This document shows, piece after piece, positions 51,401-62,642 of a DNA stretch of 64,000 nucleotides. The first letter of the stretch is position 1. Each line of letters begins with the position of its first letter. The DNA comes from Ptiloglossa arizonensis. Lineage: Eukaryota > Arthropoda > Insecta > Hymenoptera > Colletidae. The DNA lies in NCBI RefSeq assembly GCF_051014685.1, contig NW_027478790.1, positions 372,001 to 436,000 on the forward strand, read 5' to 3'. The translations under genes and the position numbers were made by a program. The notes under the pieces were generated by a model. The model was not told the origin of the DNA and made no database searches. It was given only the letters and a program-made list of their open reading frames with translations.

Positions 51401-52318
51401 CCATATCTCGCGAACGGATTGACCAATCCGCAAAATTTCTGTTGCTTCTGAAAGTAGAAACTCGCCCGATTACAACGGTATGCGCACTTTTTCCCTAGGC
51501 CGTTCTAGTTATTCGCTTCGACCATCAGAACGGCGAAAATTTTGAGTTTCCCAAGCGTTTCTTACCTCCAAACTGCCATATCTCACGAACGGATTGACCA
51601 ATCCGCAAAATTTCTGTTGCATCTGAAAGTAGAAACTCGCCCGATTACAAAGGTATGCGCACTTTTCCCCTAGGCGGTTCTAGTTACTCGTTTCTAGCAT
51701 CAGAACTGCGAAAATTTTGAGTTTCTCAAGCGTTTCTTACCTCCAAACTGCCATATCTCGCGAACGGATTGACCAATCCGCAAAATTTCGGTTGCATCTG
51801 AAAGAAGAGACTCGCCCGATTACAACGGTATGTGTAGTTTTCCCCTAGGCGGTTCTAGTTATTCGTTTCAAGCATCAGAACTGCGCAAATTTTGAGTTTC
51901 TCAAGCGTTTCTTACCTTCAAACTGCCATATCTCGCGAACGGACTGACCGATCCGCAAAATTTCTGTTGCATCTGAAAGTAGACACTCGCCCGATTACAA
52001 CGGTATGCGAACTTCTCCCCTAGGCCGTTCTAGTCATTCGTTTCGAGCATCAGAACTGCGAAAATTTTGAGTTTCTCAAGCGTTTCTTACCTCCAAACTG
52101 CCATATCTCGCGAACGGATTGACCAATCCGCAAAATTTCTGTTGCTTCTGAAAGTAGAAACTCGCCCGATTACAACGGTATGCGCACTTTTTCCCTAGGC
52201 CGTTCTAGTTATTCGCTTCGACCATCAGAACGGCGAAAATTTTGAGTTTCCCAAGCGTTTCTTACCTCCAAACTGCCATATCTCGCGAACGGATTGACCA
52301 ATCCGCAAAATTTCTGTT
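48469..52318. repeat. 18-mer HOR copy 4 with a shortened right end
   Basis: The order L-M-N-O-K-Q-R-S-T-U-V-W-X-Y-KM-N-Y-O-K runs from 48469 to 51793. An L/M hybrid at 51794 (GAAAGAAGAGACTC front, GCGCAAATTTT back) then leads to N and O. K-Q-R are missing before the next S at 52319, so the 18-mer register is lost after this copy. Confidence 0.85.
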
Positions 52319-55300
52319 GCTTCTGAAAGTAGAAACTCGCCCGATTACAACGGTATGCGCACTTGCCCCCTAGGCCGTTCTAGTTACTCGTTTCTAGCAT
52401 CAGAACTGCGAAAATTTTGAGTTTCCCAAGCGTTTCTTACCTCCAAACTGCCATACCTCGCGAACGGATTGACCAATCCGCAAAATTTCTGTTGCATCTG
52501 AAAGTAGAGACTCGCCCGATTACAACGGTATGTGTAGTTTTCCCCTAGGCCGTTCCAGTTATTCGTTTCGAGCATCAGAACTGCGAAAATTTCGAGTTTC
52601 TCAAGCGTTTCTTACATCCAAACCGCCATATCTCGCGAACGGATTGACCGATCCGCAAAATTTTTGTTGCATCTGAAAGTAGAAACTCGCCCTATTACAA
52701 CGGTATGCGTACTTTTCCCCTAGGCCGTTCTAGTTACTCGTTTCTAGCATCAGAACTGCGAAAATTTTGAGTTTCCCAAGCGTTTCTTACCTCCAAACTG
52801 CCATATCTCGCGAACGGATTGACCGATCCGCAAAACTTCTGTTGCATCTGAAAGTAGAAACTCGCCCGATTACAACGGTATGCCCACTTTTCCCCTAGGC
52901 CGTTCTAGTTATTCGTTTCAAGCATCAGAACTGCGCAAATTTTGAGTTTCCCAAGCGTTTCTTACCTCCAAACTGCCATATCTCGCGAACGGATTGACCA
53001 ATCCGCAAAATTTCTGTTGCATCTGAAAGTAGAGACACGCCCGATTACAGCGGTATGTGTAGTTTTCCCCTAGGCCGTTCCAGTTATTCGTTTCGAGCAT
53101 CAGAACTGCGAAAATTTTGAGTTTCTCAAGCGTTTCTTACCTCCAAACTGCCATATCTCGCGAACGGATTGACCGATCCGCAAAATTTCTGTAGCATCTG
53201 AAAGTAGACACTCGCCCGATTACATCGGTATGCGTACTTCTCTCCTAGGCCGTTCTAGTCATTCGTTTCGAGCATCAGAACTGCGAAAATTTTGAGTTTC
53301 TCAAGCGTTTCTTACCTCCAAACTGCCATATCTCGCGAACGGATTGACCAATCCGCAAAATTTCGGTTGCATCTGAAAGTAGAGACTCGCCCGATTACAA
53401 CGGTATGTGTAGTTTTCCCCTAGGCCGTTCCAGTTATTCGTTTCGAGCATCAGAACTGCGAAAATTTCGAGGTTCTCAAGCGTTTCTTGCATCCAAACTG
53501 CCATATCTCGCGAACGGATTGAACGATCCGCAAAATTTCTGTTGCGTCTGAAAGTAGAAACTCGCCCGATTACAACGGTTTGCGCACTTTTCCCCTAGGC
53601 GGTTCTAGTTATTCGTTTCAAGCATCAGAACTGCGCAAATTTTGAGTTTCTCAAGCGTGTCTTACCTTCAAACTGCCATATCTCGCGAACGGATTGACCG
53701 ATCCGCAAAATTTCTGTTGCATCTGAAAGTAGACACTCGCCCGATTACAACGGTATGCGAACTTTTTCCCTAGGCCGTTCTAGTTATTCGCTTCGACCAT
53801 CAGAACGGCGAAAATTTTGAGTTTCCCAAGCGTTTCTTACCTCCAAACTGCCATATCTCGCGAACGGATTGACCCATCCGCAAAATTTCGGTTGCATCTG
53901 AAAGTAGAGACTCGCCCGATTACAACGGTATGTGTAGTTTTCCCCTAGGCCGTTCTAGTCATTCGTTTCGAGCATCAGAACTGCGAAAATTTTGAGTTTC
54001 TCAAGCGTTTCTTACCTCCAAACTGCCATATCTCGCGAACGGATTGACCAATCCGCAAAATTTCTGTTGCTTCTGAAAGTAGAAACTCGCCCGATTACAA
54101 CGGTATGCGCACTTTTTCCCTAGGCCGTTCTAGTTATTCGCTTCGACCATCAGAACGGCGAAAATTTTGAGTTTCCCAAGCGTTTCTTACCTCCAAACTG
54201 CCATATCTCGCGAACGGATTGACCAATCCGCAAAATTTCTGTTGCATCTGAAAGTAGAAACTCGCCCGATTACAAAGGTATGCGCACTTTTCCCCTAGGC
54301 GGTTCTAGTTACTCGTTTCTAGCATCAGAACTGCGCAAATTTTGAGTTTCTCAAGCGTTTCTTACCTTCAAACTGCCATATCTCGCGAACGGATTGACCG
54401 ATCCGCAAAATTTCTGTTGCATCTGAAAGTAGACACTCGCCCGATTACAACAGTATGCGAACTTCTCCCCTAGGCCGTTCTAGTCATTCGTTTCGAGCAT
54501 CAGAACTGCGAAAATTTTGAGTTCCTCAAGCGTTTCTTACCTCCAAACTGCCATATCTCGCGAACGGATTGACCAATCCGCAAAATTTCTGTTGCATTTG
54601 AAAGTAGAAACTCGCCCGATTACAGCGGTATGCGCACTTTTCCCCTAGGCCGTTCTAGTCATTCGTTTCGAGCATCAGAACTGCGAAAATTTTGAGTTTC
54701 CCAAGCGTTTCTTACCTCCAAACTGCCATACCTCGCGAACGGATTGACCAATCCGCAAAATTTCTGTTGCATCTGAAAGTAGAGACTCGCCCGATTACAA
54801 CGGTATGTGTAGTTTTCCCCTAGGCCGTTCCAGTTATTCGTTTCGAGCATCAGAACTGCGAAAATTTCGAGTTTCTCAAGCGTTTCTTACATCCAAACCG
54901 CCATATCTCGCGAACGGATTGACCGATCCGCAAAATTTTTGTTGCATCTGAAAGTAGAAACTCGCCCTATTACAACGGTATGCGTACTTTTCCCCTAGGC
55001 CGTTCTAGTTACTCGTTTCTAGCATCAGAACTGCGAAAATTTTGAGTTTCCCAAGCGTTTCTTACCTCCAAACTGCCATATCTCGCGAACGGATTGACCG
55101 ATCCGCAAAACTTCTGTTGCATCTGAAAGTAGAAACTCGCCCGATTACAACGGTATGCCCACTTTTCCCCTAGGCCGTTCTAGTTATTCGTTTCAAGCAT
55201 CAGAACTGCGCAAATTTTGAGTTTCCCAAGCGTTTCTTACCTCCAAACTGCCATATCTCGCGAACGGATTGACCAATCCGCAAAATTTCTGTTGCATCTG

Positions 55301-56868
55301 AAAGTAGAGACACGCCCGATTACAGCGGTATGTGTAGTTTTCCCCTAGGCCGTTCCAGTTATTCGTTTCGAGCATCAGAACTGCGAAAATTTTGAGTTTC
55401 TCAAGCGTTTCTTACCTCCAAACTGCCATATCTCGCGAACGGATTGACCGATCCGCAAAATTTCTGTAGCATCTGAAAGTAGACACTCGCCCGATTACAT
55501 CGGTATGCGTACTTCTCTCCTAGGCCGTTCTAGTCATTCGTTTCGAGCATCAGAACTGCGAAAATTTTGAGTTTCTCAAGCGTTTCTTACCTCCAAACTG
55601 CCATATCTCGCGAACGGATTGACCAATCCGCAAAATTTCGGTTGCATCTGAAAGTAGAGACTCGCCCGATTACAACGGTATGTGTAGTTTTCCCCTAGGC
55701 CGTTCCAGTTATTCGTTTCGAGCATCAGAACTGCGAAAATTTCGAGGTTCTCAAGCGTTTCTTGCATCCAAACTGCCATATCTCGCGAACGGATTGAACG
55801 ATCCGCAAAATTTCTGTTGCGTCTGAAAGTAGAAACTCGCCCGATTACAACGGTTTGCGCACTTTTCCCCTAGGCGGTTCTAGTTATTCGTTTCAAGCAT
55901 CAGAACTGCGCAAATTTTGAGTTTCTCAAGCGTGTCTTACCTTCAAACTGCCATATCTCGCGAACGGATTGACCGATCCGCAAAATTTCTGTTGCATCTG
56001 AAAGTAGACACTCGCCCGATTACAACGGTATGCGAACTTTTTCCCTAGGCCGTTCTAGTTATTCGCTTCGACCATCAGAACGGCGAAAATTTTGAGTTTC
56101 CCAAGCGTTTCTTACCTCCAAACTGCCATATCTCGCGAACGGATTGACCAATCCGCAAAATTTCGGTTGCATCTGAAAGTAGAGACTCGCCCGATTACAA
56201 CGGTATGTGTAGTTTTCCCCTAGGCCGTTCCAGTCATTCGTTTCGAGCATCAGAACTGCGAAAATTTTGAGTTTCTCAAGCGTTTCTTACCTCCAAACTG
56301 CCATATCTCGCGAACGGATTGACCAATCCGCAAAATTTCTGTTGCTTCTGAAAGTAGAAACTCGCCCGATTACAACGGTATGCGCACTTTTTCCCTAGGC
56401 CGTTCTAGTTATTCGCTTCGACCATCAGAACGGCGAAAATTTTGAGTTTCCCAAGCGTTTCTTACCTCCAAACTGCCATATCTCGCGAACGGATTGACCA
56501 ATCCGCAAAATTTCTGTTGCATCTGAAAGTAGAAACTCGCCCGATTACAAAGGTATGCGCACTTTTCCCCTAGGCGGTTCTAGTTACTCGTTTCGAGCAT
56601 CAGAACTGCGAAAATTTTGAGTTTCTCAAGCGTTTCTTACCTCCAAACTGCCATATCTCGCGAACGGATTGACCAATCCGCAAAATTTCTGTTGCTTCTG
56701 AAAGTAGAAACTCGCCCGATTACAACGGTATGCGCACTTTTCCCCTAGGCCGTTCTAGTTACTCGTTTCGAGCATCAGAACTGCGAAAATTTTGAGTTTC
56801 TCAAGCGTTTCTTACCTCCAAACTGCCATATCTCGCGAACGGATTGACCAATCCGCAAAATGTCTGTT
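52319..56868. repeat. Mosaic zone with 13- and 12-monomer repeats
   Basis: A T-led unit, T-U-V-W-X-L-M-NO-LN-O-KM-N-Y, occupies 52494-54768 (2275 bp). The next one, T-U-V-W-X-L-M-NO-LN-O-K followed by a Y-like unit, occupies 54769-56868 (2100 bp). V at 52844 and 55119 has CGTTTCAAGC in place of CGCTTCGACC, so it is a V/M hybrid. L here is the left-half form (GTAGAGACTC), so the two repertoires are mixed in this zone. Confidence 0.82.
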
Positions 56869-59318
56869 GCATCTGAAAGTAGAGACTCGCCCGATTACAA
56901 CGGTATGTGTAGTTTTCCCCTAGGCCGTTCCAGTTATTCGTTTCGAGCATCAGAACTGCGAAAATTTCGAGTTTCTCAAGCGTTTCTTACATCCAAACCG
57001 CCATATCTCGCGAACGGATTGACCGATCCGCAAAATTTTTGTTGCATCTGAAAGTAGAAACTCGCCCTATTACAACGGTATGCGTACTTTTCCCCTAGGC
57101 CGTTCTAGTTACTCGTTTCTAGCATCAGAACTGCGAAAATTTTGAGTTTCCCAAGCGTTTCTTACCTCCAAACTGCCATATCTCGCGAACGGATTGACCG
57201 ATCCGCAAAACTTCTGTTGCATCTGAAAGTAGAAACTCGCCCGATTACAAAGGTATGCGCACTTTTCCCCTAGGCGGTTCTAGTTACTCGTTTCTAGCAT
57301 CAGAACTGCGCAAATTTTGAGTTTCTCAAGCGTTTCTTACCTTCAAACTGCCATATCTCGCGAACGGATTGACCGATCCGCAAAATTTCTGTTGCATCTG
57401 AAAGTAGACACTCGCCCGATTACAACAGTATGCGAACTTCTCCCCTAGGCCGTTCTAGTCATTCGTTTCGAGCATCAGAACTGCGAAAATTTTGAGTTCC
57501 TCAAGCGTTTCTTACCTCCAAACTGCCATATCTCGCGAACGGATTGACCAATCCGCAAAATTTCTGTTGCATTTGAAAGTAGAAACTCGCCCGATTACAG
57601 CGGTATGCGCACTTTTCCCCTAGGCCGTTCTAGTCATTCGTTTCGAGCATCAGAACTGCGAAAATTTTGAGTTTCTCAAGCGTTTCTTACCTCCAAACTG
57701 CCATATCTCGCGAACGGATTGACCAATCCGCAAAATTTCTGTTGCTTCTGAAAGTAGAAACTCGCCCGATTACAACGGTATGCGCACTATTCCCCTAGGC
57801 CGTTCTAGTTACTCGTTTCGAGCATCAGAACTGCGAAAATTTTGAGTTTCTCAAGCGTTTCTTACCTCCAAACTGCCATATCTCGCGAACGGATTGACCA
57901 ATCCGCAAAATTTCTGTTGCATCTGAAAGTAGAGACTCGCCCGATTACAACGGTATGTGTAGTTTTCCCCTAGGCCGTTCCAGTTATTCGTTTCGAGCAT
58001 CAGAACTGCGAAAATTTCGAGTTTCTCAAGCGTTTCTTACATCCAAACCGCCATATCTCGCGAACGGATTGACCGATCCGCAAAATTTTTGTTGCATCTG
58101 AAAGTAGAAACTCGCCCTATTACAACGGTATGCGTACTTTTCCCCTAGGCCGTTCTAGTTACTCGTTTCTAGCATCAGAACTGCGAAAATTTTGAGTTTC
58201 CCAAGCGTTTCTTACCTCCAAACTGCCATATCTCGCGAACGGATTGACCGATCCGCAAAACTTCTGTTGCATCTGAAAGTAGAAACTCGCCCGATTACAA
58301 AGGTATGCGCACTTTTCCCCTAGGCGGTTCTAGTTACTCGTTTCTAGCATCAGAACTGCGCAAATTTTGAGTTTCTCAAGCGTTTCTTACCTTCAAACTG
58401 CCATATCTCGCGAACGGATTGACCGATCCGCACAATTTCTGTTGCATCTGAAAGTAGACACTCGCCCGATTACAACAGTATGCGAACTTCTCCCCTAGGC
58501 CGTTCTAGTCATTCGTTTCGAGCATCAGAACTGCGAAAATTTTGAGTTCCTCAAGCGTTTCTTACCTCCAAACTGCCATATCTCGCGAACGGATTGACCA
58601 ATCCGCAAAATTTCTGTTGCATTTGAAAGTAGACACTCGCCCGATTACATCGGTATGCGTACTTCTCTCCTAGGCCGTTCTAGTCATTCGTTTCGAGCAT
58701 CAGAACTGCGAAAATTTTGAGTTTCTCAAGCGTTTCTTACCTCCAAACTGCCATATCTCGCGAACGGATTGACCAATCCGCAAAATTTCTGTTGCTTCTG
58801 AAAGTAGAAACTCGCCCGATTACAACGGTATGCGCACTTTTCCCCTAGGCCGTTCTAGTTACTCGTTTCGAGCATCAGAACTGCGAAAATTTTGAGTTTC
58901 TCAAGCGTTTCTTACCTCCAAACTGCCATATCTCGCGAACGGATTGACCAATCCGCAAAATTTCTGTTGCATCTGAAAGTAGAGACTCGCCCGATTACAA
59001 CGGTATGTGTAGGTTTCCCCTAGGCCGTTCCAGTTATTCGTTTCGAGCATCAGAACTGCGAAAATTTCGAGTTTCTCAAGCGTTTCTTACATCCAAACCG
59101 CCATATCTCGCGAACGGATTGACCGATCCGCAAAATTTTTGTTGCATCTGAAAGTAGAAACTCGCCCTATTACAACGGTATGCGTACTTTTCCCCAAGGC
59201 CGTTCTAGTTACTCGTTTCTAGCATCAGAACTGCGAAAATTTTGAGTTTCCCAAGCGTTTCTTACCTCCAAACTGCCATATCTCGCGAACGGATTGACCG
59301 ATCCGCAAAACTTCTGTT
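56869..59318. repeat. Six-monomer 1050-bp repeat T-U-KM-N-Y-Z
   Basis: T starts at 56869, 57919 and 58969, exactly 1050 bp apart. Each unit is T, U, K/M, N (with CAACAG and GAGTTCCTC), Y or X/Y, then a monomer I call Z (GCTTCTG start with TTACTCGTTTCGAGC). The third copy stops after U at 59318. In the second copy the Y position is a Y/X hybrid at 58619 (GCATTTG front, ACATCGG and TTCTCTCC after). Confidence 0.85.
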
Positions 59319-60017
59319 GCATCTGAAAGTAGAAACTCGCCCGATTACAACGGTATGCCCACTTTTCCCCTAGGCCGTTCTAGTTATTCGTTTCAAGCAT
59401 CAGAACTGCGCAAATTTTGAGTTTCCCAAGCGTTTCTTACCTCCAAACTGCCATATCTCGCGAACGGATTGACCGATCCGCAAAACTTCTGTTGCATCTG
59501 AAAGTAGAAACTCGCCCGATTACAACGGTATGCCCACTTTTCCCCTAGGCCGTTCTAGTTATTCGTTTCAAGCATCAGAACTGCGCAAATTTTGAGTTTC
59601 CCAAGCGTTTCTTACCTCCAAACTGCCATATCTCGCGAACGGATTGACCAATCCGCAAAATTTCTGTTGCATCTGAAAGTAGAGACACGCCCGATTACAG
59701 CGGTATGTGTAGTTTTCCCCTAGGCCGTTCCAGTTATTCGTTTCGAGCATCAGAACTGCGAAAATTTTGAGTTTCTCAAGCGTTTCTTACCTCCAAACTG
59801 CCATATCTCGCGAACGGATTGACCGATCCGCAAAATTTCTGTAGCATCTGAAGTAGACACTCGCCCGATTACATCGGTATGCGTACTTCTCTCCTAGGCC
59901 GTTCTAGTCATTCGTTTCGAGCATCAGAACTGCGAAAATTTTGAGTTTCTCAAGCGTTTCTTACCTCCAAACTGCCATATCTCGCGAACGGATTGACCAA
60001 TCCGCAAAATTTCGGTT

Positions 60018-62642
60018 GCATCTGAAAGTAGAGACTCGCCCGATTACAACGGTATGTGTAGTTTTCCCCTAGGCCGTTCCAGTTATTCGTTTCGAGCATC
60101 AGAACTGCGAAAATTTCGAGGTTCTCAAGCGTTTCTTGCATCCAAACTGCCATATCTCGCGAACGGATTGAACGATCCGCAAAATTTCTGTTGCGTCTGA
60201 AAGTAGAAACTCGCCCGATTACAACGGTTTGCGCACTTTTCCCCTAGGCGGTTCTAGTTATTCGTTTCAAGCATCAGAACTGCGCAAATTTTGAGTTTCT
60301 CAAGCGTGTCTTACCTTCAAACTGCCATATCTCGCGAACGGATTGACCGATCCGCAAAATTTCTGTTGCTTCTGAAAGTAGAAGCTCGCCCGATTACAAC
60401 GGTATGCGCACTTTTTCCCTAGGCCGTTCTAGTTATTCGCTTCGACCATCAGAACGGCGAAAATTTTGAGTTTCCCAAGCGTTTCTTACCTCCAAACTGC
60501 CATATCTCACGAACGGATTGACCAATCCGCAAAATTTCTGTTGCATCTGAAAGTAGAAACTCGCCCGATTACAAAGGTATGCGCACTTTTCCCCTAGGCG
60601 GTTCTAGTTACTCGTTTCTAGCATCAGAACTGCGAAAATTTTGAGTTTCTCAAGCGTTTCTTACATCCAAACTGCCATATCTCGCGAACGGATTGACCAA
60701 TCCGCAAAATTTCGGTTGCATCTGAAAGAAGAGACTCGCCCGATTACAACGGTATGTGTAGTTTTCCCCTAGGCCGTTCCAGTTATTCGTTTCGAGCATC
60801 AGAACTGCGAAAATTTCGAGGTTCTCAAGCGTTTCTTGCATCCAAACTGCCATATCTCGCGTACGGATTGAACGATCCGCAAAATTTCTGTTGCGTCTGA
60901 AAGTAGAAACTCGCCCGATTACAACGGTTTGCGCACTTTTCCCCTAGGCGGTTCTAGTTATTCGTTTCAAGCATCAGAACTGCGCAAATTTTGAGTTTCT
61001 CAAGCGTTTCTTACCTTCAAACTGCCATATCTCGCGAACGGATTGACCGATCCGCAAAATTTCTGTTGCATCTGAAAGTAGACACTCGCCCGATTACAAC
61101 GGTATGCGAACTTCTCCCCTAGGCCGTTCTAGTCATTCGTTTCGAGCATCAGAACTGCGAAAATTTTGAGTTTCTCAAGCGTTTCTTACCTCCAAACTGC
61201 CATATCTCGCGAACGGATTGACCAATCCGCAAAATTTCTGTTGCTTCTGAAAGTAGAAACTCGCCCGATTACAACGGTATGCGCACTTTTTCCCTAGGCC
61301 GTTCTAGTTATTCGCTTCGACCATCAGAACTGCGAAAATTTCGAGTTTCTCAAGCGTTTCTTACATCCAAACCGCCATATCTCGCGAACGGATTGACCGA
61401 TCCGCAAAATTTTTGTTGCATCTGAAAGTAGAAACTCGCCCTATTACAACGGTATGCGTACTTTTCCCCTAGGCCGTTCTAGTTACTCGTTTCTAGCATC
61501 AGAACTGCGAAAATTTTGAGTTTCCCAAGCGTTTCTTACCTCCAAACTGCCATATCTCGCGAACGGATTGACCGATCCGCAAAACTTCTGTTGCATTTGA
61601 AAGTAGAAACTCGCCCGATTACAACGGTATGCCCACTTTTCCCCTAGGCCGTTCTAGTCATTCGTTTCGAGCATCAGAACTGCGAAAATTTTGAGTTTCT
61701 CAAGCGTTTCTTACCTCCAAACTGCCATATCTCGCGAACGGATTGACCAATCCGCAAAATTTCTGTTGCTTCTGAAAGTAGAAACTCGCCCGATTACAAC
61801 GGTATGCGCACTTTTCCCCTAGGCCGTTCTAGTTACTCGTTTCGAGCATCAGAACTGCGAAAATTTTGAGTTTCTCAAGCGTTTCTTACCTCCAAACTGC
61901 CATATCTCGCAAACGGATTGACCAATCCGCAAAATTTCTGTTGCATCTGAAAGTAGAGACTCGCCCGATTACAACGGTATGTGTAGTTTTCCCCTAGGCC
62001 GTTCCAGTTATTCGTTTCGAGCATCAGAACTGCGAAAATTTTGAGTTTCCCAAGCGTTTCTTACCTCCAAACTGCCATATCTCGCGAACGGATTGACCGA
62101 TCCGCAAAACTTCTGTTGCATTTGAAAGTAGAAACTCGCCCGATTACAACGGTATGCCCACTTTTCCCCTAGGCCGTTCTAGTTATTCGTTTCAAGCATC
62201 AGAACTGCGCAAATTTTGAGTTTCCCAAGCGTTTCTTACCTCCAAACTGCCATATCTCGCGAACGGATTGACCAATCCGCAAAATTTCTGTTGCATCTGA
62301 AAGTAGAGACACGCCCGATTACAGCGGTATGTGTAGTTTTCCCCTAGGCCGTTCCAGTTATTCGTTTCGAGCATCAGAACTGCGAAAATTTTGAGTTTCT
62401 CAAGCGTTTCTTACCTCCAAACTGCCATATCTCGCGAACGGATTGACCGATCCGCAAAATTTCTGTAGCATCTGAAAGTAGACACTCGCCCGATTACATC
62501 GGTATGCGTACTTCTCTCCTAGGCCGTTCTAGTCATTCGTTTCGAGCATCAGAACTGCGAAAATTTTGAGTTTCTCAAGCGTTTCTTACCTCCAAACTGC
62601 CATATCTCGCGAACGGATTGACCAATCCGCAAAATTTCGGTT
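60018..62642. repeat. 15-monomer block between two L-M starts
   Basis: L at 60018 and L at 62643 are 2625 bp apart, and both are followed by the GTGTCTT form of M. In between lie O, K, right-half L, M, N, an O/T hybrid at 61243, U, V/Y, Z, T/U, V, W and X. The block mixes left and right repertoires and contains at least three hybrid monomers. Confidence 0.75.
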
